Source: Pachyseris speciosa (Eukaryota; Cnidaria; Anthozoa; Scleractinia; Pachyseridae). From it: a stretch of 64,000 nt of DNA. A model generated the notes under the pieces. The model was given only the letters and a program-made list of their open reading frames with translations. It had not been told where the DNA came from and searched no databases. The number at the start of each line of letters is the position of its first letter. Position 1 is the first letter of the stretch. The stretch lies in the NCBI GenBank assembly GCA_016490735.1, contig JAEMWC010000098.1:1277501-1341500 (forward strand), given 5' to 3'. Both the position numbers and the translations under genes were made by a program. Below, piece after piece: positions 20,651 through 32,732 of this stretch.

Positions 20651-22023
20651 AACGAGAGAGACTGAGTTCGGTCAATAAAGTATAGCTATGAGATCGACCT
20701 GGCTATTAAAACTAAAGGAAACAAGCAAAAGTTTGGCTGGGAAATACCCGGGATGTTGACAAGGTCCAGAAGGTCCTTGTGGATCTTATAAAGTCATATT
20801 TTAAAAAGAGACACCTCCTTGCTTTAAAAAGCGAGCTCCAACTAGCTAAGCGGTCAGAAGAACTAGTAGAACTCTCTAACACCCTCTGAAAAAATTTGAT
20901 TGAGATATCCATGAACTTGGGATATCCCGACCCGTTTTATTTGCTTTTGTCAAAGCCTGCCGGTAAATAGAGAGTTTCGCAGAACGCTCCGCCACGATCG
21001 CGGACGGGCATCGCGCCGACCAAGGAATGAATAGGGTGGTAAAGGGTATTTTCGTGCACCGTGAATTGCCTTCGTGAACCATGATTTTGTTTCACGTTTC
21101 TTTAATTTTGCGAGCGAAATTCTCACAATGTATGTAGATATACATGTAATTAGGTACAGTTCGGTACAAACAATATTGCGTTCCACTGCGTCACTGAAAC
21201 ATCATGCTTGACCCAGGGCCGTGATAGCCTTGGGTGCGTATGTGGGACAGCTTTGCTTGTCGCTGGAAACCGTCTCTGAAGGTAGCGAGATTCTACTAAA
21301 CGTGACTGTTTTGATGAATTCTTTAAAGCAGACAGTAACAAGAAATTTAAATCCTTATTCCACAAGGAGAAGTCCCGTTTTCCGATGTCTGTTACGTTAA
21401 ATCGTGAGCTCCAAAGATTATAGATTGGAAGCACATTTTGTGACGCAGGATTTACGTTGCATCCTGCGTGTATTTGTTTGTTGGTGTTATTTTCTGTTCA
21501 CACCCTAACTTGAACATGATTTTTACTGTAAACATTTAGTATAAACTAGTTCCTTTACGAATATTGTTACAGCCCTGATGAAGTCTGCGTGATCAGACGA
21601 AATTAATACTGAAAAGTTAACAAGATCTGTTACTGTGTGTTGCCCACAAGTTTTTATCGTTAAAAGGACATCAAACAAGGCAGTCCTTTGGCTGTAGTTC
21701 TTCTGACCAAACTAAAATAAATGCTTGTGTAAAACAATTATTGTTTTTCTTCGTGAAATGCCCATTTTATTTTATTTTATTTTCCGTGAAATGTGAAATA
21801 GCCATTTTGTTTTCCGTGAAACGTGATCAAGACCCTTATTGAATGTTTCACCCCGAATCGCAGCCAAAAGAACTGAGTAAAATAAAAGCTGAAAATGAAA
21901 ACAAAAGTAAAATAAAATAAATAAATAAATAACTGTAGCTGGCTTGCACTAGCTTGACTTGGTGCTCGAACGCGACTCCTGGTATGAGTCATGGCGGATG
22001 TCAGCTGATGTGATCATGTGAGC
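20651..22023. other. no host gene; hammerhead-like motif at 21575-21602
   Basis: A plus-strand frame at about 20738-20886 (DVDKVQKVLVDLIKSYFKKR..., stop TGA) resembles a short helical fragment but has no known match. At 21575 CTGATGA is followed by a GTCTG/CAGAC stem and GAAA, reminiscent of the hammerhead catalytic core found in some retroelements; see findings. TTTTA repeats lie near 21765-21780. Confidence 0.35.
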
Positions 22024-24939
22024 TATGGAGTTCCATCCCCGCCAAAAATTAAAGTTGATCACAACATTCGACTTGACAGTTTAACCATTAATTTGGCAAA
22101 CCTCAACATTATATTTCACTCTTCAACTTTGTACTTTGTATCACAAACATTGAAACTTTCGACATCAACTTTCATGTGACGGTTCAACATTCAACTTTAT
22201 CCATCAACATTCATGTTTACATATCAACAATGGTCTTGGCACATGGGCTGTCAACAAAAGATGATGTTTGAATCTCGAAGTCGAATGTTGAGTTACCAAA
22301 GGCGATCCAATCCCGCCAAAATTGAACTTCAGAATTCAACTTTCAAGTTGATAATTCAACATCAAATGTTACGTATCAATACCCGTGTTTAACAATGAAC
22401 ATTGCTATTGCTGATGACGCAAATATGCTAGTTCACCATAACGTAATGTTCGATCTCTCAAAGTTGGTTGTTTAGTTATCCGTACGTACCAATTCCGCCA
22501 AAAATCCCATTGAAGCGCTGTAGGGGAGGAGACGGGTAATTTTGTAAGGCCTTAGCAATGAAGGTCCGTTCTGGTCAAAATTAAACAAGTGTTTTTTTTT
22601 TTGTCGGATTATTCAATTATTTTTACTGGCTGTCTATTTTATGTCACTGCCTAAATATATTTTTAAATTTTGTCTTGACCTTTTTCGTTACCTTCTGTGA
22701 ATTTTTTTGGGGCTACCCCCTACAAATTATTTATTATTTTACTGTACGAATTGTTTTTTGCACCCTTTCCGAATATTTTTTTTCGCACTGTCCATGAATT
22801 ATTTTTGGTTACCCTACGCGAATTATTTTTTGGTACTGTCGAATTAAGTTTTGGTTCGGTGATGCATTGCGTGGCTGTGACTTGTGTGTCTAACGCGTCA
22901 ATACTGGATCGAGTTCTTCCCGTCGTCATAAGAACGTTGAATTGCACAAATAGCTCGAAATGCAATACAAGACATCCACCGAATAGCTCAAATAGTCCGC
23001 TTAAATGGGCCATCCTTCAGCTGTGCTAGAGGTGACCCCTCCTCAAGTTCTACTGGAAATATAAAAACGCCCTCAAGTTCCAATCGTGCAGGAGGCAGTT
23101 CACAGTTTACGATGCGAGAGACCGCAACGCACTGACTGGATTGAGAAGGAGGTTCCCTACACTTTCAAGTTCAAATGATGCTGTAGCACTGGGTGTCTCG
23201 AAACCTCGGACCCTAAAATTAATAAAAATTTACACAGTGTGATTGCTACAAGCCGTCTTGAGTTCGTCGATAATGTCGTAGCCAGAATCTGCGGAGGGAA
23301 ACAAAAATAGCTCGCGGTAGTAATTGCCTGTACTGATCACAGAAATAATGCTCAACATTCGTATTCATGTTTGGTTGTTTTATTAGTGTAAACCACATTT
23401 ATCCACACTGTTTTCTGTGTTTTAGAAGCGATTGTAGCCAAGTTTAGTTAGCGCAGGGTGCGTTGCGTGACGGTTTCCCAATCTCCAAAAACCGGATATG
23501 CATTCTTTCATACTCTCACTAAGAAGGCGTAAGTTATAAGTCAACATCAGCTGTCAATTTAATATGGTAAAACAAGTATCTGTTCGTAGATGTAATTTCC
23601 AAGGCACGAGTTCATTGTCTTTACCATCCCGTTTCTGTAACGTGACGCTATATATTTTTGTACAGATTGCGAAACCATCACACACCGCACCTCGCGCTGA
23701 CTAAACTTAGCTCGAATCGCCAGTCTAAAACATTGTGGATAAATTTTGATTTAAAGCAACCAAAAATCGATACGAATGCTGAGTATTATTTTGTGATCAG
23801 TGCAGGTAATTACCTTCACGAGCTGTTTTTGTTTCCCCTGCAGATTCTGGCTACAACATTATCGACGAACAGTCCAGCAATCACGCTGAGTAAATTTTTT
23901 ATTAATTTTAGGATCCGAGGTTTCGAGACACCCAGTGCTACAGCATCATTTGACTTGAAAGTGTAGGAAACCTCCTTCTCAATTCAGTCAGTCAGTGCGT
24001 TGCGGTCTCCCGCATCGCAAACTGTGAACAAGAAAGACTGATCAGTGGATCACTACAGAACTGCCTCCAGTAGAACTTGAGGAGGGGTCACCTCTAGCAC
24101 AGCTGAAGGATGGTCCATTTGAGCGGACTGTTTGAGCTATTCAGTCGATTTCGAGCTATTTGTGCAATTCCAATTCAACGTTCTTATGACGACGGGGAGA
24201 ACTCGATCCAGTGTTGACGCTTTAGACATACAAGTCACAGCTACGCAATGCATCACCGAACCAAAACTTAACTCGACAGTACGAAAAATAATTCGCGGAG
24301 GGTAGCCAAAAATAATTCATGGTCAGTTCGAAAAAAAAAATATTCGGAAAGGGTGCCAAAAATAATTCGTACAGTGCAATAATAAATAATTTGTAGGGGG
24401 TAGCCCCCAAAAAATTTCACGGAAGGTAACGAAAAAAGTCAAGACAAAATTTAAAAATATATTTAGACAGTGACATAAAATAGACAGCCAGTAAAAATAA
24501 TTGAATAAGCCAATAAAAAAAATCTTGTTTAATTTTCACCCTGAGAACGGACCTTCATAGCGAAGGCCTTACAAAATTACCCGTCTCCTCCCCTACAGCG
24601 CTTCAATGGGATTTTTGGCGGTACGTACGGATAACTAAACAACCAACTTTGAGAGATCGAACATTACGTTATGGTGAACTAGCACATTTGCGTCATCAGC
24701 AATAGCAATGTTCATTGTTAAACACGGGTATTGATACGTAACATTTGATGTTGAATTATCAACTTGAAAGTTGAATTCTGAAGTTCAATTTTGGAGGGAT
24801 TGGATCGCCTTTGGTAACTCAACATTCGACTTCGAATGAAGAGTGAAATATAATGTTGAGGTTTGCCAAGTTAATGGTTAGACTGCCAAGTTGAATGTTG
24901 TGATCAACTTTGATTTTTGGCGGGGATGGAACTCCATAG
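22024..24939. mobile_element. 2.9-kb giant palindromic element
   Basis: The left arm (22024 to about 23465) and right arm (about 23670-24939) are inverted copies over about 1.3-1.4 kb, leaving only about 200 bp of spacer. The ends read TATGGAGTTCCATCCCCGCC. The flank GTGAGC occurs at 22018-22023 and 24940-24945 as a candidate target duplication. Matching pairs include TTGTAGGGGGTAGCCCC (about 24392 and, inverted, about 22713) and CTCGAAACCTCGGACCC (about 23197 and, inverted, about 23915). The outer arms are rich in TTCAACATT-like words. Open frames (up to about 110 codons) lie within the arms and have no known domain. No transposase is seen. Confidence 0.8.
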
Positions 24940-25223
24940 GTGAGCTGATGTGAGAAACTCGAAGGCCTCGTTGGTTTGCTGACATGACCCTTTGCTTTTG
25001 CACAGTTTTGTTGATCGTGGATGATGGATGCATCTTAATGTGCATTTCTGGAAGCTCACTTCAACCGAACACAGCTTGAAACAAATCTTAATTGAAAAAG
25101 ATACTTACCTTGTTTACTTCGCTTGTCGTGAGTTTCTTTCGAATCGAAGGCGGAAACACAGAGGGTTTCTGAAGATTCACGGGTAAAATGGCGTGACCTC
25201 CCGAGGGGTGTGGGGTGGGGGAA

Positions 25224-26853
25224 CGGTGAGGGTAAAAGATGGAATGAGTTTGCGGAATGGCATGTGGCATGACTTGCGGAATCGCATAATTATGCGGAAT
25301 GTAACATCTGCAAAATGGCGCGAAAAAATTAATTCAGCTGAAAGAGTTAATTATTCTACAGCCTAACACAGAGAATAATCGCAAGCTAGCTGTCGAACTC
25401 GGTCACAACTACTCTTCATCGGGCTTCCTTTCTTATGAACTCTTGAGGTGATTCAATTTTACCTTGAGTTTTGCTTTCATAGGATTAGTCTGTTCGGGAA
25501 TGTTGCAGTATATTTGTGCGAATCGTTCGAGGCTGCGAGACAAGCGAGCTTTTGCCGTCTTGTCAATTTCACAGTGTAGGTCAAACTCTTTTTTTTGAAA
25601 TGGATTAAATAAAATTTTATTTTTCCGGGGTCGATTGAGATTTGGGAACGGAGCCTCGTAGAGGCTTATTCAATATAGTTTCAGAGTTTTACAAGAGTCT
25701 CACATCGGTCGCGCTGCTAATTTGTTGTTATGATATGAATAGGTGGTTTGTAGCCAATCTCTAGAGACACAGATAACAATGGTGAAACAAACAAATGCTG
25801 GTGGACGAACAAAAGGAGCTAATGAGAGATGTATTGTTTACGTCCACCAGCATAGCGGCGATGACGTAACGTGCAAACCACCTATAACTGAACTCAGTGC
25901 TCGCGTTCAAGAGTCGCCTCATCGAAGATCGAGTACCCTAGGTTAACAGATGTTATAAAATTTCTCGGTCAAATCCAAATTGTTGTTACCGAGATCAACA
26001 ACTAGCCCCTTCTCTACATTATAATTTTACGGTTAATAATCTTGATCTTGCGTATTGAAGCTCGCGATTATTAATCGCGTCTGCCAGCCTAACACAGTGA
26101 ATAATCGTAAGCTAGTTGCTGATCTCGGTGAAAACAAAATGTTGAAAACAAATTGGATTTGACCGAGAAATTTTTCATTGTAGAGGGGACTTGTACTTTG
26201 ATAGATTTGATATAAATATATTACAAATGAACCCGCTTGAAGTGATCTGTCTTGGGTTTGCGTTTATAGGATTAGTCAGTTCGCAACTGATTATAATATT
26301 TTCCTCGTTTGTCGCTCGATCTTCGAGAGTTCAGTTATTCATATCATAACAACAAAAGCAGCTCGACCGATTTGAGACTCTTCTAAAACTCTGGGGATAA
26401 CTGGTAAGCCTCTGTGAGACTCCGTTCCTAAATCGCCTACAATCGACTCCGGAAAAATAAAATTTTATTTAATCCATTTCAAAACTGCCAAAAGAGTTTG
26501 ACCTACACTGTGAAATTGACAAGATGGCAAAAGCTCGCTTGTCTCGCAGCCGATCGAACGATTCTTTCGTGCATGGCTTCACTAATATGCTGCAAATATC
26601 ATTCGCGAACAGGCTAATCCTATGAAAGCAAAATTCAAGGCATATTTAATCACCTCAAGAGTTCATAAGTGTAATGTTTATACGAAAGCAAGCCCGGTGG
26701 AGGGTAGTAGTGACCGAGATTGAATAATTAACTCCTTCAGTTGAATGAATGTTTTCGCGCCATTATGCATACATTACATTCCGCATAATTATGCGATTCC
26801 GCTAGTCATACCACATGCCATTCCGCAAACTCATTCCGCCTTTTACCCTCACC
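25224..26853. mobile_element. 1.6-kb inverted-repeat element
   Basis: The arms of about 500-600 bp begin GGTGAGGGTAAAAG at both ends, followed by GGAATGAGTTTGCGGAATGG and a run of 'gcggaat' words (GCATAATTATGCGGAATG). Inner pairs include AACTCTTGAGGTGATT (25438) against its complement near 26646. It is extended by a G-rich flank on the left (25205-25222). No coding capacity was recognised. Confidence 0.7.
25741..25883. mobile_element. 143-bp MITE nested in one arm
   Basis: Ends AGGTGGTTTG and CAAACCACCT are perfect inverted repeats. An inner pair (GCTGGTGGACG / CGTCCACCAGC) also folds. The opposite arm of the host element keeps the unoccupied sequence GATATGAATAACTGAACT (complement near 26330-26350), giving a 2- or 3-bp AT/ATA duplication. 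The 67-codon frame across it is coincidental. Confidence 0.75.
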
Positions 26854-27887
26854 GGTGGGGAAGACCATTGTAAACAGTAAAAAAAGTAAGACTGATTGCA
26901 CGGCAATCAGCATATATATTTTTATGACAACCGACATTTCAAAGTAACATATTGCAGTTTTCATAAAACATTAAATACGTCCAACTTTAGCAGGTATGTT
27001 ATAAACTCTTGTTTGTTAAGTATCAGTCAATTTCAAAAGCGACCCCCCCCCCCCCCCCCCCCGCAGGGCAAACACCCGGGCATTTGACTTTTGTGAAAAT
27101 TTTTGATCAAATGCCCCGCTGTGTTTCCAGTTTAGATGATCAAATGCTCCACTGTCTGGGCCTCAGAAAGGGCAAATCAAGTGTAAATCTATAGCGAATC
27201 ACTCGTTGCATGAAGCATTTTGGCACGCTCCCCGATCATAATGAATATTTTTTTCTAAAATCGCTTACCTTTTTCAAACCAAATCCGAAAAATTGTGCGC
27301 CAAAACTCTTTTGCGATGTCTTTTATCGGCACTCCAAGCTTTGAATAAAGGCATATCAACTGTATATTTATTGAACAACGGCAATCTTCAGGGGCACCCA
27401 ACGACAAGTTTCGGTAGATATCTGTTCGGTGGAGGGTAGTTCGCCTAAGGCTTTCGTCGACGTCGATTATAGAGTGCACTCGGATTTTCGTAAGTAAAAC
27501 GTGGCCTAAAAGATTCGTAATGTGGAAATCATAACCCCTTAGGTTTTCGGAAAGGTTGTTATTGCTGTTTTTGGCAGTAAAAAACGTCAGCTAGCATTTT
27601 CGGAAAGAAAAAATGGTTCCCTAGAAAGTTAACTTCAGCTAGTATTTTCTCAAAGAAAGATTTTGTTCCCTAAATTTTCGGGCAGTTAACATTTCAGCTA
27701 GGGAATCCGAACAGATCAAAGTTTTCTAGCTAACCAAAACATCACTTTAAACAGACTTCAAACACCATAAGGTACTTAAAAATGCCTTTCTAACGCTTTT
27801 GGCTGCTTTGGCTCGTTGGGTGCCCCTGAATCTTATGCGGAATCTTGAAGTAAAGGGAGCGAAGTGGCTCCCGTGGTGAATGAAAAA

Positions 27888-28225
27888 GGGGTGCTTACCA
27901 TTTGTCAGAAAAATCCGGAAATTTCGGTTTGAAGTCAAATGGTAAGGTAATTTTCCGGAAAATCTTTTCGGAAATTGTGGACAACCTCCAAAGGTAGTCC
28001 TCTTTTCCCGTTCGGAACGGAATTTCGGAAAATTGCTTACCATTTGAGCGAATCGTTCCGTTTCCAGGTCCTTTTGCGCCAGAACGAGTGAGTGCGCATG
28101 ACGGAATGCTTCGCAGTAAATGGTAAGCGCATATCTCATCCCGTTGGTCGGTAAATTCGGAAAATCGCTTACCATTATTCAACGGTTATTCCATCCGGAT
28201 TTTTCTGACAAATGGTAAGCACCCC
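27888..28225. mobile_element. 338-bp MITE inside the Harbinger element
   Basis: The ends are inverted: GGGGTGCTTACCATTTGTCA at left, with the complement ending at 28225, continuing through GAAAAATCCGGA. Internal copies of GGTAAG / CTTACCATTTG and CCGGAAA are frequent. It was inserted 5' of the SANT/Myb gene. No target duplication is obvious. Confidence 0.75.
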
Positions 28226-28545
28226 TTAAGCAGAGACGACGAGAGCGGACGACGAGTACAAACCGGAAGTAACTTTGAACCATAAGATAATACTGCGCAT
28301 GTCATGTCTTGTCTTCGCTGACTTCATTCGTCGTCCACCCAACGTCGAGAACGTGAAAACAGCTCTGTTGCCGTCCTCTGCTGTACGTAAGTATTTGTCA
28401 GACTATTTCTTCGCCTCTTAGAGGTTTAATTGAGCAAAAACTAAGCAATCATGGGTTTTAATTTAGTATGCGAAAGTTTCTTTTGCTTTTTTAGCTCTAA
28501 CTTAAAGTAATTAGCCTCTGTAAACTTCTTTTGCAGGAACTGCAC

Positions 28546-29779
28546 ATGGCGTGTCAAACTCCCGCGTCAGGGTAAGATCTGAAGTCTTAGTAAATTGGAT
28601 CGTTCATGATGAACTTATACTGATTTCCTTGTAAAAAATGACAGTTGCTTCGGGATGGTTAAATTTGTGGTTGAGTCTATCCGAAGTGTTCCTCGCGAAT
28701 ATTAAAAAGCAGAGCATCTGCAGCTTTATAAATTTCGCCGACTGAGTTATCTTCTTCAACTTTAGTCATTGCTCGATCTGTCTGAATATTTCAGCTGTTT
28801 CTAACAAAAGCCACGTCGTTATAGCAAGCTCGAATTCCAAGAGATTGATAATACAGTCCTGTAGATCGCAGACTTGCAACGAAGGTCCATAATTTTAAAT
28901 TTAAGAATGTCAAGGAATATAAGCTAAACTGTATGCAGTGCAGGCCAGAGTTAGACTGATTAGCACTAATTTAGATTTAATTGTCAAGGTGTATGCAGTA
29001 AAATATGATATGCAATTAAAGCAGGATTAGTCTTAATCCCTGCTCAGAAGTGAAAAAGGAATTTTAAGACATTCACATTTTTCTTCTCTAGAAACAACTC
29101 TATGAAATGGACAGAAGACCATGACTTGACCCTCTGTGGGGAAGTTCTTCTCCAGGAGCCTTTCAAGCATCCCAGAAACAGCAAAGAAAGGGGTGAAGTG
29201 TGGGGGCAGATAGCCCTTAATCTTAACAGTCTTGCAAGTCCCATATTCAAAGTGTCTAAGAGATCAGTGAGAGACAGACTAACCCTTTTGCAGACCAAGT
29301 ACAAGGAGAAAATAAGAGAAGAAGAAAGAGCATCAGGCATAGACTGTGAGGAGACCCAGCTAGATGCAGCAGTTGAAGAAATTCTTGACAAAGAAAAGGC
29401 AGCTGACATGGAAAGGAATGAGCAAGCTGGCACTCTAACCAAAAAACACCAGAGTGAGAGGGCAAGTGCCGAACAGGTTAGGCGCCAAGCTATGGAACGA
29501 CTGGGCAAAACCCAGAAAAGAAATGCAGATTCAGAAGAAGGAAAACCCAGTAAAAGAGGGAAGAGAAGAAGTTCGGATGCTGTTGAATACCTCAAGGAGA
29601 AGTTTGAGTTAGAAAGTAAACTGAGGAAGGATGAAATGGAGTTCAAGAAAAATGAACAGCAGATGTTGATGGATCAGCAAAGTCAAATGCACAAGCAGCA
29701 ATTAGAAATGATGAAGATGGTACAACAACAGAATCAGACATTAATGGCTTTATTGGAAAAAGCTACATTCACAAAATGA
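28546..29779 (+). CDS. Harbinger SANT/Myb-like DNA-binding protein
   Basis: There are two coding exons: 28546-28571 (ATG, eight codons plus two bases, donor GTAAGA) and 29092-29779 (acceptor TTCTTCTCTAG). The join closes in phase and gives a protein of about 237 residues. A likely 5' UTR exon ends at donor GTAAGT (28387), with acceptor TTCTTTTGCAG at 28536. Residues ~13-75 (MKWTEDHDLTLCGEVLLQEP ... KRSVRDRL) form a SANT/Myb-like helix bundle. The rest is a charged, Gln-rich coiled coil (KDEMEFKKNEQQMLMDQQSQ) with a basic patch (KPSKRGKRR) that could be a nuclear signal. In known Harbinger elements this partner binds the ends and carries the nuclease to the nucleus; that role is inferred here. 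The frame is intact, unlike the transposase. Confidence 0.8.
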
Positions 29780-30263
29780 CTGCCTCAAGTGTCCTCAAGA
29801 TTTTGTAAACTTATTTTAAAACAGGTTGCACTTAAGGGGAGTATTAATGTTAGAAACCCCTTCTTTTGAAAACACAAACTATGTCATAAGCATTAATGTC
29901 TTTAAACTTTGTTGAACGTTGAGTTAACAAATATTTTACACTGTTTTTCAACATGATTTTGTGATGAAGGAAACTTGTTTATTTATTTCAGTACAAAAAT
30001 CATACTTGTTTACTTCTGCATGCATGGGAGGTATTTTTCTCCTCACATTTACAGCCTTAAGCCTGGTTGACACTTGCAACTTAGTGAGATAATGACATAA
30101 AGAGAAAATTGTTTTTTTGCCTTATGTCCATGCTGTTGTGTTGACATTTTTTTGTAGGTAGTGTGAATCTGGCATTAATGCAACAGGGTTAAAATTAAAC
30201 CTCATTTCTTATTCGGTGTGATTTTACACGTACATAGTGCCCAGGCCTCATGTTACAAAGTTA

Positions 30264-31408
30264 CTAAAAAAAAGTTATCAAAAAGAGTTTATTAAGAAAA
30301 GTAGTGAGGGCATTTCTAAGTAGGGCACTGACGACATACATTTTGCCCACACTACTGAGACCAATTTTTAAGTTTTTTTTAAAGTCTAAAAACTTGAAGT
30401 AGTTAGTGACATCATTGAATAGCCACTCTACTGATTCTCTGACACTGCTCATCGACTGATTGAAATCCATCATTTGAGGGGTCAAGGCTCTATTCCTGAA
30501 AGGGGCTTGAAGGTGTACCCTTAATGGGTATGCTGGATCACCATAAATGCAGTATGGATTCCCCAAAGGACAGTTAGCAAAAGCTTGAAGGTCATTAAGG
30601 AGTCTTGAGTCTGCAAGCATGCCTGCATCATGCCTCCTTCCTTCTGAAAAATCGAAAAATATTCAAAACTGTTTTCATGATTGACATAAAAAAATATGAC
30701 AAAACAAAGAATTATTATAACCATTTCTTACCTACGGGACCGTATAGATGACCTATCAGACCATTGGGGAGGGCAACACACTGAAACTTCAAAGCATGCA
30801 CTCTCTTGTGGCCGTTATAGACTGCTCTCTGATGCTCTGCAGGTCTGCAAATTGGACGAACTGTCCTGTCAACAAATCCAAAACAATTGTCTAAGGCAGA
30901 ACCCTGGGCAGCAATGGTGTCACTATACAGTTGCAGCAAGGGCTGAGAGAGAACTTGGTGATTCCACTGAGTGATTCTGTGGCCGTGTGTATCGTATATA
31001 TAGTCGAGCACTTGGTTGCTAACCGGCCTTGCTAACCATGCTTAACACTGGAACCGGCCGACCAAATCGTGGAATGATATCACTGAATCTGCAGGGGTAA
31101 GACAATCTTCTCAGAAGAATACAAAGCGCTTCCATTCCACTTGATACGGTTCTTTGGTAACACGTAAAGCTGTCTGGAATTTGAAGGACTTCGGCAAGAA
31201 GTGGAAGGTCGTGCTTCCTAAATCTAAATTCTGCCAAACACTCTGCATCGTTTATATCGTTCAGAGAAAACCTTCCAAAATTCTCATAGCAAAAATCAGG
31301 ATTTTTTGGCCAGTATTCCTCATACAACAACAACAGTTCTTCATCATCTAAAATGCCTTGAGCGTGACTTAAGAGAAAAAGTTCTTGAAGCTCGTGAAAA
31401 GAAACCAT
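30264..31408 (-). pseudogene. HARBI1-like: HARBI1-type Harbinger transposase, frameshifted
   Basis: Coding parts are 31408-30732 and 30643-30264, separated by an 88-bp intron (donor GTAAGA, acceptor TTTTTCAG) that splices in frame into EGRRHD. DDE landmarks are present: GFVDRTVRPICRP (first Asp), YGDPAYPLR (second Asp) and VRESVEWLF (Glu), followed by the usual FKFLDFKKNLKIGLS...LLRNALT end. The N-terminal part carries the family FGRPVPVLSMVS helix. The frame is broken at 31016-31037, where TTGCTAACC occurs twice around GGCC, a 13-bp tandem duplication that shifts frame and brings in a stop. The residue after the first Asp is Arg, where Gly is usual. The copy cannot make a full transposase. 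Confidence 0.85.
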
Positions 31409-31733
31409 CTCGACAAAAAAAATGATTTACTGTGCTGTGTTTTTTTTGTTTACGTTCACGTTCTCGTCGAGCGAAGCTTAAGTTCAGATTTTCCCGCCGT
31501 TTTCGTACCGTGAACGGACGGTTCCGTCCCAGTCTTCACGCGGTAATATTCGTCGTCGTCGTCTTCTTCGTCGTCTATGCTTAAGGTCCCTAATGAATAC
31601 TTGCGCGCGAAACCCTTTAGCTGGCGACCGCCGACCAATGTTTAGCTGAAAGTCAAATGCCCCACCGTGCGGGACAAATTTCAGATCAAATACCCGGGGT
31701 ATGCCGGGGGGATGGGCACTTTTGGAATTGACT

Positions 31734-32732
31734 TATACATTAGGCCATCGTAGTTTGACCAAACATGGTGAAAGAATGCACATGTATATATGAAAAAAGG
31801 AAAGGTAAAGGCTGCTATATTACTGTAAGGAACAGGAGGAGCCTTCAAAAATTAATTCCGAGAGAACATTTCAGGGAAATAAATTGAAAGAGGAAGATTT
31901 TGTGGCAATTTAAAGATTTAGCATTTGTATGAAAAAGCCACTGGAGCGTGACGAGATGGCAAGGGCTGTAATTCCCATACAAATGCAAATGGCCATAGAC
32001 ATCCCACCCATTTAGATTAAGCCTGGAAATTTCGTTGCTAACAAATTTCTGCATGTTCTTTCTATTCCTCCTACTTATAAGGTTACCTCTGTGAAATGGA
32101 TTGTGTTGGTGTTATGAAACGTTGGTCACGTGACTAGCTGTCACAAAACGCCTACTGAAAAAACATAGCCTCAACTGCAATTTTTCGTTTGTGTTATTCT
32201 GAGCGAGCCACCATCTTTGATTTGAGAAAGCTCAGAAACCGAGGGGTATTGGCCAGGATGGGGAGAGGACAAATTAAGGACTATGGGGATGGGTATTAGT
32301 GTGAAAAAGTGTGGTGGGAGTGGTGAAGGGTTTTTAATTTCCTCCCTTCTCGTTTGCCAACAGTCCCAGATTTTTTTGATGCCTTATGCAGCCAGTCAAG
32401 ATTTTCAACTATTTTCACTATTTTAGAAGTAAAAGGAAGATAAAACAAAACAATTATTTCAAAGATGTTGCCTATGTGCCTGCTCTCTTACAGATCACAA
32501 GTAATAATGACCAAACAAATTCCATGTAGAAGTCAGTATATTGTATTAAACGTTTTCAATAATGTTACACAGAGGCAGCCTAAAAACATCCTTGCTTCAT
32601 ATAAACAGCTTTATTAAAAGTTCGTTTTCAACATTAGGTCTTAAATTCATAAGTCAGTTGGGTCCAAAATACAAGCCTCTAAAGCTGTCCTTCAATAACC
32701 CTCCCCACTCCCCAAAGGAAAAACAAATTTTA
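31734..32732. other. intergenic, no feature recognised
   Basis: This lies between the Harbinger element and the downstream side of LETMD1. It is AT-rich, with no coding sequence or clear repeat boundary recognised. Confidence 0.35.

Larger units (their letters stand above)
27024..31733. mobile_element. PIF/Harbinger DNA transposon, 4.7 kb
   Basis: The termini are inverted (left AGTCAATTTCAAAAG, right complement AGTCAATTCCAAAAG), followed by C-rich stretches and a shared CAAATGCCCC block. TAT flanks both sides (27021-27023 and 31734-31736), the 3-bp duplication size known for this superfamily. The left terminus has one extra base that leaves its exact edge uncertain. The element encodes the standard Harbinger pair: a SANT/Myb-like protein on plus and a DDE nuclease on minus, tail to tail. 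A separate MITE (27888-28225) is inserted in its left part. Confidence 0.85.

Noticed and set aside
23658..23966. 102-codon frame in the giant palindrome as a gene
   Set aside because: It runs across the central spacer and right arm, has no recognisable domain, and no splice or promoter context supports it.
27747..28182. Two overlapping minus frames of 95-142 codons
   Set aside because: They coincide with the MITE at 27888-28225 and its repeats of CCGGAAA words; no protein family resembles them.
30521..30724. Separate 67-codon minus gene overlapping the transposase
   Set aside because: It runs through the 88-bp transposase intron and out of frame into exon 2; the spliced DDE frame explains the region.
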